Below, in pieces: positions 1 to 7,799 of a stretch of 64,000 nt of DNA (its first letter is position 1; each line of letters starts with the position of its first letter). The translations under genes were made by a program, and so were the position numbers. The notes under the pieces are model-generated. The model saw only the letters and a program-made list of their open reading frames with translations, did not search any database and was not told where the DNA came from. Source of the DNA: an uncultured Lachnospiraceae bacterium (lineage in GTDB: Bacteria; Bacillota; Clostridia; Lachnospirales; Lachnospiraceae); assembly GCA_910589265.1 (NCBI GenBank), contig CAJUTQ010000026.1, forward strand, positions 1 through 64,000, written 5' to 3'.

Positions 1-1
1 A

Positions 2-235
2 AAGGAAGTTATTGTTGATGATGAACGGTTAGCGACGGCATTATCAAAATTGCCGGAGTTAAGGCAAGAAGTTTTGTTGCTTTATTACTTCGTCGGCTAT
101 CGTGATGAAGCAATCGGCAGACTATACGGGCGTTGCAGAAGTACGATAAACCACAGAAGAAATGTTGCGCTGAAACAGTTGCGGAAAGAATGGGAGAGAT
201 TAGAACATGAGGAACAAAAAGCTGATACCTTTTGA
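2..235 (+). CDS. Sigma-70 family (Tn916 Orf7-type) regulator, 5' truncated
   Basis: The reading frame is open from the first bases, so only the C-terminal 77 residues are present. They hold a sigma region 4-like helix-turn-helix: LPELRQEVLLLYYF is followed by a recognition-helix segment (GRCRSTINHRR). This arrangement resembles the sigma-like Orf7 regulators of Tn916-family conjugative transposons, and the 29-bp overlap with the next small gene is the usual layout of that pair. In those elements the protein activates excision and transfer genes. The start lies outside the window. Its base composition is richer in GC than that of the AT-rich gene at 739. Assignment to an integrative element rests on family resemblance and on the neighbour. 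Confidence 0.8.
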   Translation, partial: KEVIVDDERLATALSKLPELRQEVLLLYYFVGYRDEAIGRLYGRCRSTINHRRNVALKQLRKEWERLEHEEQKADTF

Positions 236-410
236 AGTAATCGAAAAAGCCGTTGCCGGAGAGCAGAAAGCGGTAGACGAAGTATTGCGGCACTACACCG
301 CACATATCAAATATCTGTCTATGTATAAGGGGCATATCAATGATGGCACACAGGACAGGTTAAAGGCAAAACTGGTTGAAGCCATATTGAAATTCCGCTT
401 CGACCGATAG
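207..410 (+). CDS. Tn916 Orf8-like helix-turn-helix small protein
   Basis: This is a 67-residue protein with the pattern seen in Orf8-type proteins of conjugative transposons: an N-terminal IPFEVIEKA segment, a central LRHYTAHIKYLS helix, and a C-terminal RLKAKLVEAILKFRF helix. It overlaps the end of the sigma-like gene by 29 bp, which suggests translational coupling. The precise role of this family is poorly known; it travels with the regulator that controls excision and transfer. In Tn916-type elements xis and int follow, but here they do not. Confidence in the family is good; the function is inferred only from context. Confidence 0.75.
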   Translation: MRNKKLIPFEVIEKAVAGEQKAVDEVLRHYTAHIKYLSMYKGHINDGTQDRLKAKLVEAILKFRFDR

Positions 411-423
411 GAAGTAGCAAAGA

Positions 424-479
424 CGGGAAAAGCTGTCAAGGGTAAACTTCGCGCTACGCGCCCTTGACAGCTTTTCCCG
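424..479 (+). terminator. Strong hairpin closing the integrative-element gene pair
   Basis: A perfect 19-bp inverted repeat (424-442 with 461-479) encloses an 18-nt loop that itself contains a small CGCG/CGCG dyad. It starts 14 bp after the Orf8-like stop codon. No long U-tract follows, so it may work as a terminator, a transcript-stabilising structure or a recombination-related palindrome. Confidence 0.6.
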
Positions 480-548
480 CCTTTACTAATGGGCAGTCAA
501 GAGGACGAAATCAGTAAACTGCTTTCGCCCTCAATTTATTATGGGGAT

Positions 549-662
549 TGTTACGCAATAGAGGTTATTTTGTCCTTGATTTATGCGGCTTTTTGGGCGT
601 TGAAATGACGGGGTAAGGGTTTTCTATGTCTATCTTCAAAAATGGCGTTCTATTGCGTAACA
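549..662. repeat. 14-bp perfect inverted repeat flanking 86 bp
   Basis: TGTTACGCAATAGA at 549-562 is repeated as its exact reverse complement at 649-662. The intervening 86 bp has no convincing ORF. The repeat sits in the 328-bp gap between the element-type genes and the nuclease-like gene, just upstream of that gene's promoter. It could be an element end, an arm-type integrase site or an invertible segment. Nothing in the sequence decides among these. Confidence 0.6.
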
Positions 663-677
663 AAAATTTTTATATTA

Positions 678-707
678 TCGACAAGATATATCTAAGTATA
701 GTATAAT
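678..707 (+). promoter_or_regulatory. Sigma-A-type promoter for the nuclease-like gene
   Basis: TCGACA (678-683) and TATAAT (702-707) are separated by 18 bp. They lie 31 bp upstream of the ATG at 739, which has a strong GGAGGGG ribosome binding site at about 726-732. The inverted repeat ends 15 bp before the -35 box. Confidence 0.6.
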
Positions 708-738
708 ATCACTAATCTAATAAGCGGAGGGGGACAAA

Positions 739-2238
739 ATGTTTTTTACAGAAAAATTCCAAGTTAGTAGTGAAATATTAAAGTCATATGGTGCTGTTGA
801 TATTTCTCTTATATGTGATGTCCCATTATTTGTTGACCCTATGCTGATTTTTAACAGCGATAATGAGAGATATACTGAATTGCATAACAATATTATTCAT
901 TATTTTTATTTTTTGTATACCAAAGCCACACAAGGGCTTACCCCTAAAGAAATTGACGCGTGGTTTAACTTTAGTGAAGTTCCAAATAACTGGTTAGGAT
1001 ATTCGTTATGTGGGAATAAAGGATTGGCATTAGGGAAAAAATATGCAAATTTTTTATACGATAATATAGCATTTGCAATAGATACGCATAGTATATCCAA
1101 ATCAACACATATAGAAAAAGTAATGCTTTTATACGAAGGCAGTGGAAAGGACAAAATCAGTGATTTGACTGTAAATTTAATAAAAGGGTTCTTATGTGAA
1201 TATACCGAAACGTTTGCTTTAAAACATATTAAAAAAGAGTTTCTTGAAAAATTTCCTGTAGATAAGGCTTATTTTAACTATGATACAGAAAGTTTTATTA
1301 GTAAAGAATTTACTTTGCCATACATCTACAATGAAGATAACAAAAAGGAATATGTCCTTTTAACTCCATATGATATTTTGCGAGAAGATGAGCCTGCAAT
1401 AAATAAAAAGGATTTTTTAAATAGTTATGACCGCATTCGCACAGTAATTGAAAATGTTTCATTACGGGCTTATGTGAATAATTATATTGGTTTAGCTGTT
1501 AGGAGATATGAAGAAAATCAGCGAAAAAACAAACGACCAATAAAAGAAAAGTCTATTGAAAAGGTTGAAAAGCAAGCATTTGAAGAAGTGGTAAAAGAAC
1601 ACCCAGAGCTTTATGATTATTATATAAAATTGAGAGAAACAGACACTGATGAAATACGCCTACAATGTCTTGACGAATTAAATACACAATTAAATAAATT
1701 GTTTGTTGCATCTAAAAATATGATTGCTCTTTTTGAAAGTAAAAATTACCAAAGAAATGAAATGTTGACAGCCAGAGAGGAAGCAAAGCAACGAATAAAA
1801 TTTTTTAAGCATATTATTGAGGATTGTGACGGCTACAAAAATTTATATGTAAAAGGAGTTCAGATAGCCCAAGAAAATGATTTGCAAAGGCTTTTCCGTT
1901 TTGTTTGGTATGGAACAACTTACAAAGTAGATGCAGAATCAAATAACGGGAGAGGACAAACCGACTTTATTATTTCAAAGGGACAAGCTAATCAAAATAT
2001 AGTTGAGTTTAAGTTAGCAAGTAATTCTAGATTAGCCCATGTATTTACACAGGTAAAAATTTATGAAGCGGCAAATTGTGCAGACGGAAGCTTGATTGTA
2101 ATATTTTACTTTTCAGAAGAAGAACAAGTTTATGCTGAACAGGTAATTAAGGACGCAGGATATGAAGAAATGATTGATGACGCTATCTTTCTAATTGATT
2201 GTAGAAATGATAATAAAATTTCTGCTTCAAAAGCATAG
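739..2238 (+). CDS. Unrecognised protein with C-terminal PD-(D/E)XK nuclease-like domain
   Basis: The product has 499 residues. I do not recognise the family of the first 400 residues, which include charged, helix-rich stretches around 255-380. The C-terminal 100 residues look like a PD-(D/E)XK nuclease fold. Asp409 sits in a GQTDF strand, Glu423-x-Lys425 in VEFKLA, and a QVKIYE helix at about 438-443 matches the conserved Gln/Lys helix of many such enzymes. The gene is clearly more AT-rich than its surroundings, has its own promoter, and stands where an integrative element normally carries xis and int. Cargo or a defence-type nuclease is a reasonable inference, not shown. ATG 739 is supported by an excellent ribosome binding site. 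Confidence 0.75.
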   Translation: MFFTEKFQVSSEILKSYGAVDISLICDVPLFVDPMLIFNSDNERYTELHNNIIHYFYFLYTKATQGLTPKEIDAWFNFSEVPNNWLGYSLCGNKGLALGKKYANFLYDNIAFAIDTHSISKSTHIEKVMLLYEGSGKDKISDLTVNLIKGFLCEYTETFALKHIKKEFLEKFPVDKAYFNYDTESFISKEFTLPYIYNEDNKKEYVLLTPYDILREDEPAINKKDFLNSYDRIRTVIENVSLRAYVNNYIGLAVRRYEENQRKNKRPIKEKSIEKVEKQAFEEVVKEHPELYDYYIKLRETDTDEIRLQCLDELNTQLNKLFVASKNMIALFESKNYQRNEMLTAREEAKQRIKFFKHIIEDCDGYKNLYVKGVQIAQENDLQRLFRFVWYGTTYKVDAESNNGRGQTDFIISKGQANQNIVEFKLASNSRLAHVFTQVKIYEAANCADGSLIVIFYFSEEEQVYAEQVIKDAGYEEMIDDAIFLIDCRNDNKISASKA

Positions 2239-2246
2239 CCAATGAT

Positions 2247-2294
2247 AAAAGGGGAAGAACCACATATTTACCATAGTGATTGCTTCCCTCTTTT
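2247..2294 (+). terminator. Probable terminator of the nuclease-like gene
   Basis: AAAAGGGGAAG (2247-2257) pairs with CTTCCCTCTTTT (2283-2294) with one bulge, starting 8 bp after the stop codon and ending in a short T-run. A second imperfect dyad follows, with CGTTGAT at 2311-2317 and ATCAACG at 2343-2349. The element boundary may lie in this 116-bp gap, but no duplicated target site can be seen inside the window. Confidence 0.45.
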
Positions 2295-2354
2295 GCACCC
2301 TGTTTGTCAGCGTTGATGATAAGTTGTTATGAATACTTCCTTATCAACGTAAAA

Positions 2355-3800
2355 CTAATGTTTAAAGAGATTTGTAATAAGTTTGACACCATACTTTACA
2401 TAATTGCCAAATACCTTTGGCTGGGTGATACACTCTTTGGATTTTTTTAATATATAAGATGGTCTTAAATAAAAATGAAGAAGGATGTCTTTTCTAAGCT
2501 CCATGAGTTCCTCTAAACTTAAATATTTTGTGCCTTTTAAGCTAGAGTGAAAAAAGTCACTTCCAAGAACAGAGTCAGCCAATAAGTCTTCCTTTTTACA
2601 AATATCATATAGAGGAGTTCCATAAAAGGGGAGGGCAATAGTGACTTCTATAAAATCTGGATCCATTTCCATGATAAGCTTCTTTGTCGCCAAAATGTGC
2701 TCTTTTGTTTCCCATGGAAAACCAATCACAAAGAAACCCCAGACAGGAATGCCCACTTCCTTTGCCCATTTTGCAGCTTGTAAATTCTGTTCTACAGTTG
2801 CCCCTTTTTTTATGTTCTTTAATATTTCCTCACTTCCTGATTCAAAGCCAAAGGCAACTGTAAAACATCCAGCGTCTTTCATAAGCTGAAGTGTTTCTTT
2901 GCTAATGGGATTCACTCTGGAATTGGCTGTAAAAGCAATCTTTTTATGGAGAGGTGACTGAATAATAAGATGACATAATTCTTTAACCCAGTCGGCGTTG
3001 ATGGTAAAGGTATCTGCCTTAAAAAAGAAGTTGCGGATGCCAAATTTTTCATAACATTCTGTCATTTCTTTTAATACATTTTGGGGACTTCGAGATCGAA
3101 CCTTTTTACCTGAAATTTCTGGGGTCAAACAAAAGATGCATCGGGATGGGCAGCCTCTGGCTGTTTGAATGGTAGCCATGGGCTCATTGGTATCTGGTCT
3201 TGTATATAAGGCGTTGTTCATGAGCTGCCTTGCAGGAAAGGGCTGATTATCTAAGTTATCTTCCCATATATGAAAAGAAGTTCTAAGGATGGTCCCGTCC
3301 CTTAATTTGAATAAAATGTTAGGTACATCTCGAATATCTCCCTCACCTCTTAAGGCATAGTCTGCAACTTCCCCTATGGCAAAATCCACCTCTCCACCAA
3401 TCATATAATCAATGGAAGACAGATCGAGGAGTTGAAGCATTTCCTCAGGAGGATCATAGAAGATAGCCCCTTTTAGAACAATAACCGGATGATAACGCTT
3501 TTTTAAAAGAGTTGCTAATTGAATATCATCAAAGATGGTTGTGTTTGTTACACTGAGCATAATTAAATCTGGCTTGAAGTTTTCCATATCCTCATACAAA
3601 TCTTCTATGGAATCTTTTTGGGTTTGATAGTCTCTTAGTTTTACTTCATAGTTCCTTTGTAATAAAATAGAAGCTCCATAGCCTAAATCGTTGCAGGCCC
3701 GCATAGCTTGTGCGGATCCATCGTCAATATTTTGTTGACAGCGGTCTTCTCCTCTTTGAAAAAGAGGTCCTGGTGGATAGAACAGTAATATTTTTTCCAT
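2355..3800 (-). CDS. B12-binding-domain radical SAM protein
   Basis: This 481-residue enzyme has a cobalamin-binding-like Rossmann domain at about 1-155, with PDLIMLSVTN as a typical strand. A radical SAM core starts at about 205; Cys217, Cys221 and Cys224 in GCPSRCIFC form the CxxxCxxC cluster that binds the 4Fe-4S centre. A SAM-binding-type segment (FGFESGSEEILKNIKKG) and a C-terminal tail follow. Members of this superfamily methylate or couple unactivated carbons, including on lipids. The substrate cannot be read from the sequence. Its own promoter diverges from the fatty acid operon, which makes a lipid-related role worth testing. A DxHxxG cobalamin motif is not visible, as in many radical SAM B12 enzymes. 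The ATG at 3800 has an AAAAGGAG ribosome binding site. Confidence 0.85.
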   Translation of the reverse strand: MEKILLFYPPGPLFQRGEDRCQQNIDDGSAQAMRACNDLGYGASILLQRNYEVKLRDYQTQKDSIEDLYEDMENFKPDLIMLSVTNTTIFDDIQLATLLKKRYHPVIVLKGAIFYDPPEEMLQLLDLSSIDYMIGGEVDFAIGEVADYALRGEGDIRDVPNILFKLRDGTILRTSFHIWEDNLDNQPFPARQLMNNALYTRPDTNEPMATIQTARGCPSRCIFCLTPEISGKKVRSRSPQNVLKEMTECYEKFGIRNFFFKADTFTINADWVKELCHLIIQSPLHKKIAFTANSRVNPISKETLQLMKDAGCFTVAFGFESGSEEILKNIKKGATVEQNLQAAKWAKEVGIPVWGFFVIGFPWETKEHILATKKLIMEMDPDFIEVTIALPFYGTPLYDICKKEDLLADSVLGSDFFHSSLKGTKYLSLEELMELRKDILLHFYLRPSYILKKSKECITQPKVFGNYVKYGVKLITNLFKH

Positions 3801-3836
3801 AAATGGCTCCTTTTCTTCATCTTCTTACATAAAATT

Positions 3837-3865
3837 ATTGTACCTTTGTTGAAAACAGATGTCAA
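3837..3865 (-). promoter_or_regulatory. Promoter of the radical SAM gene
   Basis: On the minus strand, TTGACA (3860-3865) and TACAAT (3837-3842) are 17 bp apart, with the -10 element about 37 bp upstream of the start codon. This is a near-consensus sigma-A promoter, so the gene is transcribed independently of the fatty acid operon. Confidence 0.75.
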
Positions 3866-3991
3866 ACAATTCTTCTTTACTAGACTATTTTATGTGTATT
3901 TCGTTTAAGGTAAGTACAGTGCAGTGGGACCAAAGGCTGGCGTAAGTGATGAAAAGATAAGGAAAATAACTTCTTTTAAGGAAGATTTTTC

Positions 3992-4019
3992 TTGACAAAT
4001 TTTCTCAATATGCTATACT
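3992..4019 (+). promoter_or_regulatory. Promoter of the fatty acid synthesis operon
   Basis: TTGACA (3992-3997) is followed after 16 bp by TATACT (4014-4019) with an extended -10 TG at 4011-4012. The predicted start site, near 4026, falls inside the first of three operator-like dyads. The 332-bp gap between 3800 and 4133 therefore holds two back-to-back promoters and this operator array. Confidence 0.85.
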
Positions 4020-4067
4020 TTGAATATCAAAATAATTTGGTTTTCAAACTATTTGAACATCAAATAG
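4019..4067 (+). promoter_or_regulatory. Three tandem FabT-like operator boxes
   Basis: Three 13-bp dyads of the form TTTGAnnnTCAAA lie in a row: TTTGAATATCAAA (4019-4031), TTTGGTTTTCAAA (4036-4048) and TTTGAACATCAAA (4052-4064). The third extends to a perfect 8-bp-arm palindrome at 4049-4067. Their starts are 17 and 16 bp apart. The first overlaps the -10 element and the expected transcription start. The pattern matches the FabT binding site of streptococci and lactococci, and a FabT-like MarR protein is encoded at the end of this operon (14232-14771). Confidence 0.8.
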
Positions 4068-4132
4068 AATTCCTTTGTTATAAAGGCAGAAGGCATAAAT
4101 CGTCCAAAGAAACAGGGGAAAGTAGGAAGGGC

Positions 4133-5104
4133 ATGGATAAAATGATAGGTAAAATATGTGGAATAGGCTCTTATGTGCCAAGAAAAATATTGGATAATGA
4201 TGATTTGTCCAAATTTGTAGAAACCAATGACCAATGGATAAGAGAACGGACAGGTGTGGCAAGAAGACACATTATAGAAGATGAGACAACCGTTACAATG
4301 GCAGTGGAAGCGGCAAACAGGGCCTTAAAGGATGCAGGGGTCAATGCCATAGATATTGATTTACTCATAGTGACAACAGCATCCTCCAATGTAATTCTTC
4401 CTTGTACAGCTTGTGAAGTGCAAAAACGAATCAAAGCGGATCACGCAACATGTTTTGACTTAAACGCAGCCTGCACAGGGTTTTTATTTGCCTATAATAC
4501 GGCACAGGCGTACATACAGACAAATATGTACAAAACAGTGTTAATAATTGGAGCTGAAACTTTGTCAGAGCTGTTGGATTGGACGGACAGAGGCACATGT
4601 ATTCTCTTTGGAGATGGGGCAGGGGCAGTCGTTGTCAGAGCAAAAGAGGACGGGTTTTATTATGGTGTTACCCATTCCCAAGGAGAGAAAGGCCAGGCCC
4701 TTACATGTGAAAGCAGACATCAAAAAGGATTTGGAAAGACAATTTTAGAAAGGGATACATTAATGCAGATGGATGGTCAGGCGGTTTTCACCTTTGCAGT
4801 GCGAAATGTGCCAAAAGTTATTAAAGAAGCATTAGATAAAGGGAATTTCCATCCAGAGGAAATCGATTATTATATACTTCATCAGGCAAATCAAAGAATT
4901 GTGGAGGCAGTAGCCAAAAGACTGCAAATAGATATGGAAAAATTTCCTATGAATTTGCAGGAATATGGAAACACATCTTCTGCCAGCATTCCTATTTTAT
5001 TAGATGAGTGTAAGAAGAAGGGGCTGTTAAGAGAAGGACAAAAAATAGTCATGGCGGGTTTTGGGGCAGGACTGTCCTGGGGAGCCAGTGTGCTTGAATG
5101 GTAA
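4133..5104 (+). CDS. fabH: 3-oxoacyl-ACP synthase III (FabH)
   Basis: This 323-residue enzyme starts chain elongation by condensing acetyl-CoA or another primer with malonyl-ACP. The Cys-His-Asn triad is visible: Cys114 in NAACTGF, His250 in ILHQANQR and Asn280 in YGNTSSAS. The length is normal for the family. The frame is open upstream to 3992, but that segment overlaps the promoter and operators. The ATG at 4133, preceded by AGGAAGG, is therefore the supported start. It is the first gene of the operon and the usual primary target of FabT-type control. A roughly 66-nt leader separates the operators from the start codon. Confidence 0.95.
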   Translation: MDKMIGKICGIGSYVPRKILDNDDLSKFVETNDQWIRERTGVARRHIIEDETTVTMAVEAANRALKDAGVNAIDIDLLIVTTASSNVILPCTACEVQKRIKADHATCFDLNAACTGFLFAYNTAQAYIQTNMYKTVLIIGAETLSELLDWTDRGTCILFGDGAGAVVVRAKEDGFYYGVTHSQGEKGQALTCESRHQKGFGKTILERDTLMQMDGQAVFTFAVRNVPKVIKEALDKGNFHPEEIDYYILHQANQRIVEAVAKRLQIDMEKFPMNLQEYGNTSSASIPILLDECKKKGLLREGQKIVMAGFGAGLSWGASVLEW

Positions 5105-5178
5105 TAGAAACTTGTTCTTAATTTATATTTTTATAGGAGATGGTCAACAGCATGAAAGGAAAGGCAGGGTCGATAAAA

Positions 5179-6117
5179 ATGAAAACAGAAATTACAGAAC
5201 TATTGGAAATTCAATACCCCATTATCCAAGGTGGAATGGCCTGGGTGGCAGAGTATCACTTAGCTTCTGCGGTTTCAAATGCAGGGGGGTTAGGTCTGAT
5301 TGGAGCATCTAGCGCAACTTCTGACTGGGTGAGGGAGCAGGTGCGTATGGCAAGAGAAGAGACGAAAAATCCTTTTGGCGTTAACATCATGTTAATGAAT
5401 CCTCATGCAGATGAAATTGCTAAAGTCATTGTGGAAGAAGGGGTAAAAGTAGTCACAACAGGAGCTGGCAGTCCAGAAAAGTATATGAAGATGTGGAAGG
5501 AGGCTGGGGTTAAAGTCATCCCAGTTGTAGCTTCTGTCGCAATGGCCAAAAGGATGGAGAGAAGTGGAGCTCATGCAGTGGTGGCCGAAGGCTGCGAAGC
5601 AGGAGGGCATATTGGGGAAATTACAACTATGGTACTGGTGCCTCAAATTGCAGATGCAGTAAAGATTCCAGTCATTGCCGCAGGAGGCATTGCTGATGGA
5701 AGGGGCATTGCCGCTGCATTTATGCTGGGAGCAAAGGGAATTCAGGCAGGTACTTGCTTTGTAACGACAAAAGAGTCAATAGTCCACAATAACTATAAGG
5801 AAGCAATTATTAAGGCAAAAGACATTGATTCCAGAGTAACTGGAAGAAGTACTGGCCATCCAGTGAGGGCGTTGAGAAATCAAATGACAAAGGAGTATTT
5901 AAAGAAGGAGCAGGAAGGCGCTTCTTTTGAGGAATTAGAGCTTCTTACATTAGGAGGGCTGCGAAAGGCAGTATTAGAAGGAGATGTTATCCATGGAAGC
6001 GTTATGGCTGGTCAGTGCGCTGGACTAGTGAAAGAACAGCTTTCTTGCAAGGAATTAATAGAAAAGTTGGTAAGAGAAACAAAACAATTACTGGAAGGAA
6101 GTCCTATGTATGAGTAA
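5179..6117 (+). CDS. fabK: Enoyl-ACP reductase II (FabK)
   Basis: This FMN-dependent TIM-barrel reductase catalyses the last step of each elongation cycle. The sequence follows pneumococcal FabK closely: the IIQGGMAWVAE start, PFGVNIMLM, VKVVTTGAGSPEKYM, EGCEAGGHIGEITTM, PVIAAGGIADGRG and HGSVMAGQ. Homology favours the ATG at 5179 (MKTEITELL), giving 312 residues. In-frame ATGs at 5140 and 5152 are also possible, and the latter has a better spaced AGGAGA. No FabI gene is visible, so this is probably the working enoyl reductase, which in other species confers natural triclosan tolerance. Unlike the streptococcal operon, no acpP gene separates it from fabH; the gap is only 74 bp. Confidence 0.95.
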   Translation: MKTEITELLEIQYPIIQGGMAWVAEYHLASAVSNAGGLGLIGASSATSDWVREQVRMAREETKNPFGVNIMLMNPHADEIAKVIVEEGVKVVTTGAGSPEKYMKMWKEAGVKVIPVVASVAMAKRMERSGAHAVVAEGCEAGGHIGEITTMVLVPQIADAVKIPVIAAGGIADGRGIAAAFMLGAKGIQAGTCFVTTKESIVHNNYKEAIIKAKDIDSRVTGRSTGHPVRALRNQMTKEYLKKEQEGASFEELELLTLGGLRKAVLEGDVIHGSVMAGQCAGLVKEQLSCKELIEKLVRETKQLLEGSPMYE

Positions 6118-7033
6118 AATTGCATTTATTTTTCCTGGACAAGGAGCCCAAAAGGCAGGTATGGGAAAAGATTTTTATGAAAAAAGTTCAGTGGCAAGGA
6201 GGATTTTTGATCAGGCTTCCCAGTATCTAGAATTAGATATGTCAAAACTATGTTTCGAAAAAAATGATCAATTGGATATAACGGAATATACCCAGGCGGC
6301 CATGGTTACCACTTGCCTTGCCATAGCGAGGGAGGCCATGGACAGAGGATTAAAACCAGATGTAACGGCAGGGCTTAGTTTAGGAGAATATTGCGCTATT
6401 GCTGTGGCAGGAGGATTTTTGGATGAAGACGCCATAAAACTTGTGCGTAAAAGAGGAATTCTCATGCAAAATACAGTTCCTAAAGGAAAAGGAGCTATGT
6501 CAGCGATTATGGGCATGGATGGCAAAGACATTGAAAAGGTTTTAGAAGGAATAGAGGGGGCTTTTATTGCAAATTATAATTGTCCAGGACAGATTGTGAT
6601 TACAGGTTATACAGAAGCTGTTTTAGAGGCAAAGGATCGTCTCCTTCAATCAGGGGCAAAGAAGGCAATGATGCTCAATGTGAGCGGACCTTTCCACTCC
6701 CCCCTTTTGCAGGAAGCAGGAGAGGAACTTCTAAAAACTCTTAAAACGGTTTCTACAATGCCTTTAGACATTCCTTATGTAACCAATGTAACAGGGGAGT
6801 ATGTAGAAGATATAGAGGAGACGAAAGAACTTTTGGTAAAACAGGTAGCCTCCCCTGTAAGATGGCAGCAGAGTGTGGAAAAGATGATAGAGGAAGGTGT
6901 GGACAGTTTTGTGGAAATTGGTCCAGGAAGAACGTTAACAGGGTTTCTAAAAAAAATAAATGGTTCTGTAAAGAGGTACAATATTGGAACAGTGGAAGAG
7001 ATGGAAAAGGTTATTCAAGAAATCGTAGGATAG
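6110..7033 (+). CDS. fabD: Malonyl-CoA:ACP transacylase (FabD)
   Basis: This 307-residue protein transfers malonyl groups from CoA to acyl carrier protein. The family motifs are clear: FPGQGAQ at 8-14, the nucleophile Ser90 in GLSLGEY, His196 in SGPFHSPLL, and the C-terminal EIGPGRTLTGF. It overlaps the end of fabK by 8 bp through an ATGAGTAA junction, so translation is probably coupled. The length is normal and nothing is missing. It acts in the cytoplasm, supplying malonyl-ACP to FabH and FabF encoded in the same operon. Confidence 0.96.
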   Translation: MSKIAFIFPGQGAQKAGMGKDFYEKSSVARRIFDQASQYLELDMSKLCFEKNDQLDITEYTQAAMVTTCLAIAREAMDRGLKPDVTAGLSLGEYCAIAVAGGFLDEDAIKLVRKRGILMQNTVPKGKGAMSAIMGMDGKDIEKVLEGIEGAFIANYNCPGQIVITGYTEAVLEAKDRLLQSGAKKAMMLNVSGPFHSPLLQEAGEELLKTLKTVSTMPLDIPYVTNVTGEYVEDIEETKELLVKQVASPVRWQQSVEKMIEEGVDSFVEIGPGRTLTGFLKKINGSVKRYNIGTVEEMEKVIQEIVG

Positions 7034-7041
7034 GAGAGCGT

Positions 7042-7782
7042 ATGTTAGAAGGAAAAATTGCAATTATAACAGGAGCAGGAAGGGGAATTGGAAGAGGAAT
7101 TGCCATAGAAATGGCAAAACAGAGGGCAAAGGTTATTATTAATTACAATGGTTCTAAGGAAAGGGCAAAGGAAGTAGAGGACTATATAAAAAGTCAGGGA
7201 GGAGAGGCAGAGGCTATCCAATGTGATGTGTCCCAGTTTGAGCCTTGTAAAAGCTTTATTCAGGAAGTGGTTGATAAGTATAAGAGAGTGGATATTTTAG
7301 TAAACAATGCAGGTATTACAAGGGATAATCTGTTGATGAAAATGTCAGAGGAAGATTTTGATAAGGTAATAGAAGTGAACTTAAAAGGAACCTTTCATTG
7401 TATTCGCTTCGTTTCTAGACAAATGTTAAAACAAAGATCAGGACGTATTATTAATATATCTTCTGTGGTAGGAGTAGCTGGCAATGGGGGACAGGCAAAT
7501 TATGCAGCATCCAAGGCAGGGGTCATTGGTCTGACAAAATCAGGGGCAAGGGAATTGGCAAGCAGGGGCATTACAGTAAACGCTATTGCTCCAGGATTTA
7601 TTGAGACAGATATGACAGGAGCTTTATCTGAGGGAGTGAAGGAAGGGTCTATTGCTCAAATTCCCCTAGGATTTTTTGGTTCTCCAGAGGATGTTGCTCA
7701 TACCGCTGTGTTTCTAGCTTCAGAAAAAGCTAGGTATATTACAGGTCAAGTGATTCATGTGGACGGTGGAATGGTAATATAG
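7042..7782 (+). CDS. fabG: 3-oxoacyl-ACP reductase (FabG)
   Basis: A 246-residue short-chain dehydrogenase that reduces 3-oxoacyl-ACP with NADPH. The cofactor motif TGAGRGIG is at 10-17. NNAG follows at about 88-91, then Asn113, Ser140-141, Tyr154 and Lys158 of the catalytic tetrad (YAASK). The frame is open from 6862, inside fabD, but the ATG at 7042 behind TAGGAGAG gives the normal family N terminus. It begins 8 bp after the fabD stop. The C-terminal GQVIHVDGGMV is typical of FabG. Confidence 0.96.
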   Translation: MLEGKIAIITGAGRGIGRGIAIEMAKQRAKVIINYNGSKERAKEVEDYIKSQGGEAEAIQCDVSQFEPCKSFIQEVVDKYKRVDILVNNAGITRDNLLMKMSEEDFDKVIEVNLKGTFHCIRFVSRQMLKQRSGRIINISSVVGVAGNGGQANYAASKAGVIGLTKSGARELASRGITVNAIAPGFIETDMTGALSEGVKEGSIAQIPLGFFGSPEDVAHTAVFLASEKARYITGQVIHVDGGMVI

Positions 7783-7799
7783 AAAGGTATGGTTTTCGT

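Noticed and set aside
3992..4132. N-terminal extension of FabH from a frame open at 3992
   Set aside because: It covers the -35, -10 and operator boxes, and the family N terminus and ribosome binding site support ATG 4133.
5105..5178. Possible acpP gene between fabH and fabK
   Set aside because: The gap is only 74 bp and no DSL phosphopantetheine motif occurs in any nearby frame.
6862..7041. N-terminal extension of FabG inside fabD
   Set aside because: The extension does not resemble any FabG and overlaps the fabD frame; ATG 7042 has TAGGAGAG and the normal start.
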